Source: JAYPHU01 sp964611435
GTDB lineage: Bacteria > Pseudomonadota > Alphaproteobacteria > Rhodospirillales > UBA2165
DNA: 64,000 bases
NCBI GenBank assembly: GCA_964611435.1
Contig: CAZSXT010000015.1
Location: 1 to 64,000 of the forward strand
Direction of reading: 5' to 3'
Part shown: piece by piece, positions 24,725 to 32,873 of the stretch
Position numbering within the stretch: position 1 is the first letter of the stretch
Layout: each line of letters begins with the position of its first letter
Notes under the pieces: model-generated
The model's input: the letters and a program-made list of their open reading frames with translations, nothing else
Databases searched by the model: none
What the model was told of the DNA's origin: nothing
Made by a program: the position numbers and the translations under genes

Positions 24725-25573
24725 CTACTTACCCGGCGAGTAGTAGGGGTTGGAACCGTTGGCGTGGTCGGTAACGTCCAGCACCTCGATGATGGACGGC
24801 ACGGCGTCCTTGATTTCCACCTCGACACCTTGTTTGAGGGTCACGTCGGCCATGCCGCAACCCTGGCAGCCGCCTTCGAGGCGGATATAGGCCTTGTCCT
24901 CCTTGATGTCGATCAGGGCGATGTGGCCGCCGTGGCTGGCCACGGCAGGGTTGATGCGACTGTCCAAAACTTCCTGCACGGCTTTGCCTTGCGGTGTATC
25001 CAAGCCTGGCTTCGGAATGGCGTCCCGGAAATCCTTCACCGCGTTGACCTCGGGCACGTAATGGCTCAGCAAATTGGTCATGCCGCCCATCAGGTTCATT
25101 GTCGGGCCGGCAAACTCCACGTAAACCGTGCCGGCCTTGTAGCCCTTATAGATCACGTCGCCGTCCATCTGCTGAGCGGCCGGCCGGATGCGGGATTCCA
25201 TCAGCTCCATCACTTGGGAAATAATCTCCGCGTCTTCGGGATTGTCTTCGAAAGTGATTTCTTCGTTTTCACCTTCGTTCCCCGATGCTTCGTTCATGAC
25301 CGGATCGCCTGCGGTATAGTGATCCATGATGGCGCCCAGGACCATCGGCTTCATGATCTGCCAGTCCTCGCCGTCGCTTTTTACGACCATCACGGAATCG
25401 GTATAAAGCGTTACCGCATCGACGCCGCCGATGTCGAACAGTCGCGCCGCCAGTGGGGATCGTGCCGCCGCACTGGCATTCTCAAATTCGGCAATGCCGC
25501 CCGACAAAACCGCCTCACCGGGGTGGAACTTCATCCGGTTCGGATCGGGCATGCTTTCCGTCTGTATAAACAT
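24725..25573 (-). CDS. Nfu/NifU-type iron-sulfur cluster carrier with an extra degenerate NifU domain
   Basis: The 282-residue protein has an Nfu N-terminal domain (5-95, MKFHPGEAVLSGG, YTDSVMVVKSD), a linker rich in acidic residues, a degenerate NifU-like domain (about 115-182), and a canonical C-terminal NifU domain (about 198-267) whose GGCQGCGM holds the cluster cysteines C236 and C239. In the middle domain the cysteine loop is replaced by GPTMNLMGGM. Usual alphaproteobacterial Nfu is about 185 residues, so this is about 100 longer. It delivers 4Fe-4S clusters to target enzymes; the radical SAM gene 30 bp downstream is a natural client (inference). Confidence 0.9.
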   Translation of the reverse strand: MFIQTESMPDPNRMKFHPGEAVLSGGIAEFENASAAARSPLAARLFDIGGVDAVTLYTDSVMVVKSDGEDWQIMKPMVLGAIMDHYTAGDPVMNEASGNEGENEEITFEDNPEDAEIISQVMELMESRIRPAAQQMDGDVIYKGYKAGTVYVEFAGPTMNLMGGMTNLLSHYVPEVNAVKDFRDAIPKPGLDTPQGKAVQEVLDSRINPAVASHGGHIALIDIKEDKAYIRLEGGCQGCGMADVTLKQGVEVEIKDAVPSIIEVLDVTDHANGSNPYYSPGK

Positions 25574-25752
25574 CTATCTCTCCAATTCTTGCCGATCAGC
25601 AAGGGTGCTGCCGAAACAAGGCCGGGCGCTCTACCAGATCAGACTTTTAGGTGCTTTATTTGTCAGCAAAATAGCGCTTTTCAACGGTTCAAAAAAGCGT
25701 ATAACCGCGTCCCTTATTTTTAGCGCTTCTTTGCAGCCGGGGATGCACCGCG

Positions 25753-26883
25753 TTGACCAAGAAACTCGATCAGTTTTTGGACAGTCAGAACCTCGCGACA
25801 CCGTGTTTGGTTGTCGATTTGGACGAGGTGGCGAACAACTACCGCCGCTTGAAAGACGCCATGCCGATGGCCGAGATCTACTACGCAGTGAAGGCAAACC
25901 CAGCGGGGCCGGTTTTGCAGACTTTGCATAGCCTCGGTTCTTCATTTGACGCGGCGAGCATTGCGGAAATTGATCGTTGCCTCGCAGCAGGCGCCTCGCC
26001 GGCCTCGATTTCCTACGGCAGCACCATCAAGAAGCAGGGCGACATCGCCACGGCCTATGGTCTGGGCGTCCGAATTTTCGGGTTTGACTGCGAAAACGAG
26101 TTGGCCAAGCTGGCCATCGCGGCGCCGGGCTCCAAGGTGTACTGCCGGGTGCTGGTCGAAAACGCGGGGGCCGCATGGCCGTTGGCCAAGAAGTTTGGCT
26201 GCTCCGTCGAAATGGCCGTTGATCTGATGGTGGCCGCGAAAGAGAAAGGGCTTGTTCCCCATGGCATCTCTTTCCATGTGGGTTCGCAGCAGACCGATAC
26301 GGTCCAGTGGGATGCCGCCATCGCCAAAGCGGCGATGATCTTTACCGACCTCCGCGAGAAATCGATAGAGCCCGAAGTGCTGAACCTGGGCGGCGGTTTT
26401 CCGACCCGGTATCGGGATGACGTGCCGGAGTATCGCCAAATCGCAAATGCGATTCATGACAGTATGCAACGCCATTTCGGCAACCGGCAGCCGGCCTTGA
26501 TGCTGGAACCTGGGCGCTGCATTCCCGGATCGGCCGGCGTCATCCGAAGCGAGGTGATTTTGGTCTCCAAACGCTCTTATGACACGGATGTACGTTGGGT
26601 CTATCTGGATGTCGGCAAATTCGGCGGTCTCGCCGAAACCATGGACGAAGCGATCCAGTATCCGATTCGCACCCCCCATGACGGTGGGCCAGAGGGACCA
26701 GTGATGATTGCTGGGCCAACCTGCGATGGTGCGGATGTTCTGTATGAGAAAGCCGGATACAAACTGCCTTTGGCTTTGAAAGAAGGCGACCATGTGGATT
26801 TGATGGCGGCGGGCGCCTATACGGCCAGCTATGCGTCCATCGGCTTTAACGGCATTCCGCCGCTGATGGAATACTACATCTGA
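25753..26883 (+). CDS. Type III (alanine-racemase fold) ornithine/lysine decarboxylase
   Basis: The 376-residue enzyme matches the ODC family: YYAVKANP with PLP Lys47, SYGSTIKKQGDIATAYGLGV, LNLGGGFPTRYRDDVPEY, and MIAGPTCDGADVLYEKAGYKLP, whose Cys-Asp-Gly is the decarboxylase active site rather than that of diaminopimelate decarboxylase. The product is putrescine or cadaverine. The start is a TTG at 25753, since the nearest in-frame ATG (residue 37) would remove the conserved TPCLVVDLD strand. It is a single gene, convergent with the GT4 gene 15 bp away. Confidence 0.9.
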   Translation: MTKKLDQFLDSQNLATPCLVVDLDEVANNYRRLKDAMPMAEIYYAVKANPAGPVLQTLHSLGSSFDAASIAEIDRCLAAGASPASISYGSTIKKQGDIATAYGLGVRIFGFDCENELAKLAIAAPGSKVYCRVLVENAGAAWPLAKKFGCSVEMAVDLMVAAKEKGLVPHGISFHVGSQQTDTVQWDAAIAKAAMIFTDLREKSIEPEVLNLGGGFPTRYRDDVPEYRQIANAIHDSMQRHFGNRQPALMLEPGRCIPGSAGVIRSEVILVSKRSYDTDVRWVYLDVGKFGGLAETMDEAIQYPIRTPHDGGPEGPVMIAGPTCDGADVLYEKAGYKLPLALKEGDHVDLMAAGAYTASYASIGFNGIPPLMEYYI

Positions 26884-26898
26884 CTTGGGGAGCCGATC

Positions 26899-28563
26899 CT
26901 AGTTGGCTTCGGGTGGGGTGTAACCGCAGATTCCCAATTTTATCAGCCAGCCGGCGGTCATCATGACCGGCCCGGTCACCGGCGCGCCCATAGCGTCGGC
27001 AAGCTCTTGCAGGGTGCAGCTTTCCTGCATCTCCAGATGTCCGAAGACCACCGGAAGTTCTTCCAAGGGGATGAGCGTCTCCGGGTAGATCAGTCCCATC
27101 TTCAACTGGACACGCACCACAGCTTGCTGCCAGTCTCTGAGCAACAGGGTAATTTTTCCATCCGCCGCCAGGTGTCTGGTGGGAAAGCTTTCGAACATGG
27201 TAAGTGGATCGGGGAAAGACGGGTGAAAGCCAGCATCTTGTGACGGCGCGGCGATTTCATCAGCTTCCCGGCGCCGCACAGACAGTTCCTGCCACAATTC
27301 TTCGTAGGCGCGGATGATGCGGGACCATTCGAAGCGATTCATCACCTCTTGGCGACCGGCGCGTCCCATCTTGAGGCGCAGGTCAGGATTTTCTATCAGC
27401 GGCATCAGCGCCTTGACCAATTGGCCGACGTCCACTGACGTCGATTGAGAAACACCGCCGAGGTAGTCGCCATAGGTAAGCTGTCCGGCGAAATAGCCGT
27501 AGGCCATGTCAGCGCCGCTCCCAGGCGGAGGCGCCAGCGTCGGCACTGTGAATCCCACGTCGCCGTCACGTACTGTATCCCGATAGCCGTCCCAGTCGCT
27601 GACCACCACAGGCAGGCTGGCGGCCATGGCCTCGATCGGTGTCAGGCCGAAGCTTTCTTGTATATTGTCGGAGAGCGAGCAAAAAATATCCGCGCCGGCC
27701 CAAAATCCGTCGGGGTAGTCGCTGTCGCCATGCCGGATGAAATTGACCTGTGCATTTTCGTTTACTTTTTGGACCGCTTGTTTGAACGCTGTCTCGTTCA
27801 TTTCGTCATTGAAATAGCCGTTGAAAACCACGCGCACGGGGGTGGCCGATTTGCCGGCAATTTCTTCCGCCGCTAAAAGCAGGGGCAGGGGATTGGCCTT
27901 CGCCAGATAATTCAGCCGGCCGACATAAAGGATCACCACTTCGTCTTCGGCGACGCCTAGTTTTTCCCGTTGTTCTGTCCGCCTTTCCAATTCGCTGAGC
28001 CGGTCGAAACGGACCGAGTCCACGCCCAGCGGGATAACCGGTAATTCTAGCGGGCAATGGGCTTCTATAGCGAACCGGTCCTTCATATAAACACGCCAGC
28101 CGTCGATCACCGCCTGCACCGCGCTTCGGATGGATCGAGAAGGACAGATCAATGCATCCCAATTTTGCAACGGCGCGGTAAAATAATCGCCGAACATTTC
28201 CATGGCCGCCGCAGAGGCGCTAGCGTGGGCGATCCCGCAGAGGCTATAGCGCCGCTGATCGTGATGACGCCGCGCCCAGGAGAATTTCACGATGCCGGGG
28301 TCGTAACGCACCAGGCAGCCGGCTTCTTCGAGGCCGGTCGCGTCATTTTGATTGATTGAAACGCACCGTTCCGGATCGATGTTTTCTTCCCCGGCATAGT
28401 CGCGGAAAAGGCCAAAGGCCGTATCGTCGGGACACACGGTGTAAAACTGCTTCTGATTGGCGAAGCGGAAATAGGCGCGGAGGAATTCCCGCGTGGCCAC
28501 ATCTATACCCACCGGCTGATCCGTTTCCGCGCGATGTCCGTCGAAGTTGATGGCGGCGGTCAT
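26899..28563 (-). CDS. Glycosyltransferase family 4 protein
   Basis: The 554-residue protein has a GT-B fold. The N-terminal half contains SLCGIAHASAS and CPSRSIRSAVQAVIDGWRVYM; the C-terminal half has ILYVGRLNYLAKANPLPLLLAA, FNGYFNDEMN, and the donor-binding SDNIQESFGLTPIEAMAASLPVVVSDWDGYRD with the GT4 EX7E pattern. An extra C-terminal region of about 130 residues includes HLEMQESCTLQELADAMGAPV, which looks like a small winged-helix-type domain. Its acceptor is unknown. It lies 36 bp after the AsnC-type gene on the same strand. Confidence 0.85.
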   Translation of the reverse strand: MTAAINFDGHRAETDQPVGIDVATREFLRAYFRFANQKQFYTVCPDDTAFGLFRDYAGEENIDPERCVSINQNDATGLEEAGCLVRYDPGIVKFSWARRHHDQRRYSLCGIAHASASAAAMEMFGDYFTAPLQNWDALICPSRSIRSAVQAVIDGWRVYMKDRFAIEAHCPLELPVIPLGVDSVRFDRLSELERRTEQREKLGVAEDEVVILYVGRLNYLAKANPLPLLLAAEEIAGKSATPVRVVFNGYFNDEMNETAFKQAVQKVNENAQVNFIRHGDSDYPDGFWAGADIFCSLSDNIQESFGLTPIEAMAASLPVVVSDWDGYRDTVRDGDVGFTVPTLAPPPGSGADMAYGYFAGQLTYGDYLGGVSQSTSVDVGQLVKALMPLIENPDLRLKMGRAGRQEVMNRFEWSRIIRAYEELWQELSVRRREADEIAAPSQDAGFHPSFPDPLTMFESFPTRHLAADGKITLLLRDWQQAVVRVQLKMGLIYPETLIPLEELPVVFGHLEMQESCTLQELADAMGAPVTGPVMMTAGWLIKLGICGYTPPEAN

Positions 28564-28599
28564 GTCACAACTCGTCCAAGGTGGCGGCGCGGAAGGACT

Positions 28600-28842
28600 T
28601 TAGGTGAAGGCTTTGAAGGTGATCAGGGTAAACGTGTCTTTGACGCCCGGAATTTTTTGGATGTTCTCGGTGACGAAGTGCCCGATATCAGACGCATCCT
28701 CCAAATAGCACTTCAGCAGAAGGTCGTACTGGCCCGATGTGGAATGCACCTCGGAAACCTGTTCGACATTTTCGACGGCGTCCGCGGCGACTTTATAGGC
28801 TTCGCCCAGTTCGCATTTTACTTGGATGAATATGGTCTGCAT
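28600..28842 (-). CDS. Stand-alone Lrp/AsnC ligand-binding (RAM) domain protein
   Basis: The 80-residue protein consists only of the RAM domain of Lrp/AsnC regulators: MQTIFIQVKCELGEAYKVA, EVHSTSGQYDLLLKCYLED, and IPGVKDTFTLITFKAF. It has no helix-turn-helix, so it is not a DNA-binding regulator by itself. Such proteins bind amino acids and form decamers, and some modulate full-length Lrp partners. It stands between the GT4 gene and the RhlE helicase gene, all on the minus strand. Confidence 0.85.
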   Translation of the reverse strand: MQTIFIQVKCELGEAYKVAADAVENVEQVSEVHSTSGQYDLLLKCYLEDASDIGHFVTENIQKIPGVKDTFTLITFKAFT

Positions 28843-28916
28843 GGTCCTCTCCGGCGGTCAAGTACGCCTCACAATACACGATAGGACGGCGGCTTTAAGG
28901 GAAAAAATGTACGTGG

Positions 28917-30323
28917 TTAGCTTTTAACGGGCCGCGCCAGGAAGGCTGGCATATGGTCGCCCATACCGACTACGGGATCATTGGACTGATCGTCGTCGTC
29001 TTCGTTCTTGTCCCGGCGCGAACTGCGGCGTTTTCGGGGCTTCTCTTTTTCGGGGGAACTCTTTTCACTTTTACTTTTGGCGGCAGACTTTTTGCGCGAA
29101 CGCCGTTCTTTAGTCTCTCCGGTGTCCGTTTCGTCCTCCGCAGAATCATCCGCGGGTGCGCCGTTTCCGGAATCAAGACTATCCAGTTTCACCGGTTCGA
29201 TTTTGCTGCCCATGAGCTTTTCGATGGAATCGAGGTACTTTTGCTCTTCCTGCCACGCCAGGGTAAACGCCCGACCTTTTTTGCCCGCCCGGCCGGTGCG
29301 GCCGATCCGGTGGACGTAATCTTCCGCATGGGTCGGTACGTCGAAATTAAACACGTGGCTTAGGTCGTCGATGTCGAGGCCGCGGGCGGCAACATCGCTG
29401 CAAACGAGGATGTCTATTTCACGGGCCTTGAACCGATCCATGGTTTCCGTGCGCGCCGGTTGGGACATGTCGCCGTGCAAGGTGGCTGAATTCAGGCCGT
29501 GCTTCTGGCAGGACTTGTGAACAATATCCACGTCCCTCTTTCGATTGCAAAAAACCAGCGCATTGGTCACGTCTTCCTTGATGATCAGTTCACGAAGGGC
29601 GGCCCGCTTTTTCTTTTGCATGCCGCCAATATCTCGCTTCGGCATGTGGCGGATCATCACCAGGCCCTGGGTGATGTTTTCACCCGGCGTTGACGGCGGC
29701 GCGACGGTGATTTCCTTTGGATTCATCAGGAAGGCATCGGCGAGACGTTTGATCTCCGGCGGCATGGTGGCCGAAAAGAACAATGTCTGGCGGATTTTAT
29801 TCAGCAGCGAGACGATTTTCTCGACATCCGGGATAAAGCCCATGTCGAGCATCCGGTCCGCTTCGTCGATCACCAGGATTTTAACATCGGTCAGCAGAAG
29901 CCCGCCCCGGTCAAAAATATCCAGCAGCCGGCCCGGCGTCGCGATCAGCACATCCACACCTCGGTCCAGCAGCTTGGACTGCTCGTCCATGGAGGTGCCG
30001 CCGATGATCAGCGCCTTGGTTAATTTGTGATACTTGCCGTAGATGTCGAAGTTTTCCGCGACCTGCGCCGCCAATTCCCGTGTCGGCTCCAGGATCAGCG
30101 TACGAGGCATACGCGCCCGCGCCCGGCCGCTGGCCAGGATATCGATCATCGGCAGGGTAAAGGACGCGGTCTTGCCGGTGCCGGTCTGTGCACAGCCGAG
30201 AATATCCCGTCCCATCAAGACGTTGGGAATTGCGGCGGCTTGAATGGGGGTCGGTTCGCTGTAGCCTGCGTCGGAAACAGCTTTCAGGACCTCATCGCTG
30301 AGACCGAGGTCTGCAAAGCTCAT
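28917..30323 (-). CDS. DEAD-box ATP-dependent RNA helicase (RhlE family)
   Basis: The 468-residue helicase has the Q motif (GYSEPTPIQAAAIP), motif I AQTGTGKT, Ia PTRELAAQ, II VIDEADRMLDMGF, III FSATMP, and in the second RecA lobe VCSDVAARGLDIDDLSHVFNFDVP and HRIGRTGRAG. A long basic, low-complexity tail (from about residue 375, rich in Lys, Arg, Ser and Asp) probably binds RNA. RhlE-type helicases remodel ribosome precursors and the degradosome, often under cold conditions. A 192 bp divergent region separates it from the carbonic anhydrase gene. Confidence 0.93.
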   Translation of the reverse strand: MSFADLGLSDEVLKAVSDAGYSEPTPIQAAAIPNVLMGRDILGCAQTGTGKTASFTLPMIDILASGRARARMPRTLILEPTRELAAQVAENFDIYGKYHKLTKALIIGGTSMDEQSKLLDRGVDVLIATPGRLLDIFDRGGLLLTDVKILVIDEADRMLDMGFIPDVEKIVSLLNKIRQTLFFSATMPPEIKRLADAFLMNPKEITVAPPSTPGENITQGLVMIRHMPKRDIGGMQKKKRAALRELIIKEDVTNALVFCNRKRDVDIVHKSCQKHGLNSATLHGDMSQPARTETMDRFKAREIDILVCSDVAARGLDIDDLSHVFNFDVPTHAEDYVHRIGRTGRAGKKGRAFTLAWQEEQKYLDSIEKLMGSKIEPVKLDSLDSGNGAPADDSAEDETDTGETKERRSRKKSAAKSKSEKSSPEKEKPRKRRSSRRDKNEDDDDQSNDPVVGMGDHMPAFLARPVKS

Positions 30324-30515
30324 GTAGGATGTCCGGGTTGAAAATGTATGTGAATTCTGGATTTCATATCTTCACAATAGCGGGCGGAATAGGCCATCCC
30401 TTGCACGATGTCAACGATTCAAATATTTCAATGCATTGGTCAAATGCGCTAATCACCAACAACACACCGGTGCAACGGGAACCCCCTGGCGATGAAACTC
30501 TAGGAATAAATTAAC

Positions 30516-31043
30516 ATGAGCGGACTTATCCTTCCTTATCAGGACTTCATGCCGGAAATTGCCGATGACGCGTTTATCGCACCCAACGCCACAGTGATCG
30601 GACGCACTAAAATCGGATCCCAATCCAGCATTTGGTTTAACGTGGTGATCCGGGGCGATGTCGAGCCCATCACCATCGGCGCCCGCACCAACATCCAGGA
30701 CGGCACCATCGTCCATGTGACCGGTGGGGACGCGGCGACGGTGATCGGCGACGATGTGCTGGTCGGCCACTGCGCTATCATCCATGGCTGCACGTTGGAA
30801 AGCGGCAGCTTCGTCGGCATGGGGGCGACCGTGCTGGACAACGCCATCGTGGAAAGCGGCGCCATGGTCGCCGCCGGGGCCATGGTCACGCCGGGCAAGG
30901 TGGTGAAGGCCGGCGAGCTCTGGGCCGGCAGCCCGGCCAAATTCTTCCGCGAGCTCAGCCCGGAGGAGCGGGAAAACCTCACCAGCGGCGCGGAAGGCTA
31001 CCGCCGGCTCGGCCAGGAATACAAAGCCAAGCTGGAGGGGTAG
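30516..31043 (+). CDS. Gamma-class carbonic anhydrase-like hexapeptide protein
   Basis: The 175-residue left-handed beta-helix protein has the metal ligand histidines in TIVHVTGG and VGHCAIIHGC, and the hexapeptide turns SGSFVGMGATVLDNAIVESGAMVAAGAMVTPGK. The C-terminal helix is typical of the YrdA/PaaY/gamma-CA group. It may hydrate CO2 or belong to the related acyl/CoA-linked proteins; in alphaproteobacteria similar proteins are common and often uncharacterised. A GGAATAAATTAAC leader precedes the ATG. Confidence 0.9.
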   Translation: MSGLILPYQDFMPEIADDAFIAPNATVIGRTKIGSQSSIWFNVVIRGDVEPITIGARTNIQDGTIVHVTGGDAATVIGDDVLVGHCAIIHGCTLESGSFVGMGATVLDNAIVESGAMVAAGAMVTPGKVVKAGELWAGSPAKFFRELSPEERENLTSGAEGYRRLGQEYKAKLEG

Positions 31044-31060
31044 GGGAGAGAGTGCGGAAC

Positions 31061-32803
31061 TTACCGCCGCTTCACAAAAATAAAATCGCCGCCCTCGTGG
31101 CCGGCTTTGCGGACGTCGGAATATTCCGGCGTTTGGTCGGCTGCGGTCATCACCGGGCGGCGGATCGCATCAAACAACCGGGTGCCGTCGAGAATGCCCT
31201 GATTGCTGCGAAGCGTTCTGAGGAGCGCGGCGGCGAAGGGGGAGTGATCGCCCCGCCCGTCATCCACCGGTTCCAGCCCGCCCGAGGTGATTACCACCCT
31301 GGCCTTCTTATGGGTCATCTTCTGATAATAGTCGGCGACGCCGGGAAGCACGCTGATGCCCCGGGTGAGCCGCCCGGCGAAGCAACTGTCTGCCAACAAC
31401 ATGACATGCTTGGCCTTGATGGCGCGCAGGGAATTGGTGACTACTGCGTTGGATATCCAGTTTGACCGCCGTTTGGGCCGGGCGTCCACCGGCATCCAAT
31501 AGCCCACGTCGGTGACCTGATCGAGCCAGCCGTGACCTGCATAGTAGATTACCAAATTGTCCTTGAACCGGAGCCGTTCGCGGAGGATATCCAGCCGGTC
31601 GATGATTTGCGCGCGGGTCGGATTCAACATCAGTGTTGTTTTGAATCCGTACTGTTTGGAAAGCACATCGGCGATCTGGCGGGCGTCGTTTTCGGCGGTG
31701 CGCAGTTTGCGGATATGCCGGTAGTTATTGATGCCAATGATTAGGGCGTGGTAGTCGCCGAAGGTCACCCCCTCGGCGACGGGCATGGCGTCACCTGTGC
31801 TGGCGTCGGCGGTGGCCGCCTGACCGAACCGACGATCCAGGGCTGCCTGCTTACGCCGGTTATATTCCGACTTGTTCAGAAGACCGGACTTTAGAAGTTT
31901 ATCGAGCAATTCAAGTTCTTGGACGATGGGCTGGCTGGCAGGTTGTGGCTTATTTCCCTTGTCAGTTTTCTTGGGCCGGTCTTTCTCAAGCCGTTCTGCC
32001 TCCAATCGCGCGGCTTCCCGGAGTGCTGCTTCCTGGCGGTCCTCTTCTGCGGTAAGGCGCGCCAAGCGTTCTGCTTCCCGTCGTTCGGCCGAACGACGCC
32101 TGGCCTCCTGGCGTTCCCGATCAGCCCGCGTCTGTTCGGCGGTAGTCCGGGTTAGGCGCTCCAGTTCCATTTGTTGTTCTTTCCGCAGGGCGGCCGCGCG
32201 CCGTTCGGCCCCAAGCGTTTCCAGCCGTTTGGCTTCCTGGTTCACAAAAGTGCGCCAATGGACTTCGAGAGATTTTTGCCGGCGTTTCCCGTCTGGGAGG
32301 CGCGCCATGTCGTCGTGTTTTGCTAGAAAACCTGGGTGCTCTTCGGCGAGGTGGCGGCTGACGAGATAGATCGCCCCAAAACAAGGGTGAAGCCCGCTCG
32401 GCTGATTTCCATCTCTGGTAAATTCCCCTTCGAACACATCGCCGCGAAATTGTCCTGTGATACTCACTGTGGCGTTCCGCCCGCTTGCGCCAAAGTTTCC
32501 GGCATCACGCCACGAAGTGGCCGGACTCCGCAAAGATACCGAAAAAGTGTTGTCTATCTTGCCCGACAGAGTTTGAGGACCAGAGGTGTCCCGCGTCTTC
32601 ACCACCAGCCCATCTCCTTCGACGGTCGCTGCAATTTTAACGGCGCCGAGTTCGCATTGGGTCTGCTCCAGGGAGGCAAGGCCAATCCATTCACCCTGAC
32701 GCGGCGGTGGCTCCAACGCCTTGGACGATTTTTGCGCCAACGCACTCTGTAGCAAGAATGCCATCAAAATAGCGCAACTAAACTTGATCAAAAATTTAGC
32801 CAT
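31061..32803 (-). CDS. Secreted caspase-family (C14, orthocaspase-like) protein with coiled coil
   Basis: The protein has a signal peptide (FLIKFSCAILMAFLLQSALA, cleavage near AQ), a beta-rich domain (about 40-155, counted from the upstream ATG at 32824), a long Arg/Glu/Ala coiled coil (about 190-285), a SHOCT-like helix pair (LLDKLLKSGLLNKSEYNRRK), and a caspase domain from about residue 355. The catalytic dyad is visible as YYAGHGW (His431) and LLADSCFAG (Cys481). The caspase fold cleaves after basic or acidic residues, but no substrate is known. I prefer the ATG at 32803 because it gives a normal signal peptide. It is convergent with the carbonic anhydrase gene. Confidence 0.85.
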   Translation of the reverse strand: MAKFLIKFSCAILMAFLLQSALAQKSSKALEPPPRQGEWIGLASLEQTQCELGAVKIAATVEGDGLVVKTRDTSGPQTLSGKIDNTFSVSLRSPATSWRDAGNFGASGRNATVSITGQFRGDVFEGEFTRDGNQPSGLHPCFGAIYLVSRHLAEEHPGFLAKHDDMARLPDGKRRQKSLEVHWRTFVNQEAKRLETLGAERRAAALRKEQQMELERLTRTTAEQTRADRERQEARRRSAERREAERLARLTAEEDRQEAALREAARLEAERLEKDRPKKTDKGNKPQPASQPIVQELELLDKLLKSGLLNKSEYNRRKQAALDRRFGQAATADASTGDAMPVAEGVTFGDYHALIIGINNYRHIRKLRTAENDARQIADVLSKQYGFKTTLMLNPTRAQIIDRLDILRERLRFKDNLVIYYAGHGWLDQVTDVGYWMPVDARPKRRSNWISNAVVTNSLRAIKAKHVMLLADSCFAGRLTRGISVLPGVADYYQKMTHKKARVVITSGGLEPVDDGRGDHSPFAAALLRTLRSNQGILDGTRLFDAIRRPVMTAADQTPEYSDVRKAGHEGGDFIFVKRR

Positions 32804-32873
32804 CGCCCCAAAACTACCATACATGATTGCAGAGAATGCAAACTAAAAGAGGGGCGGATTGAAGGAACACACT

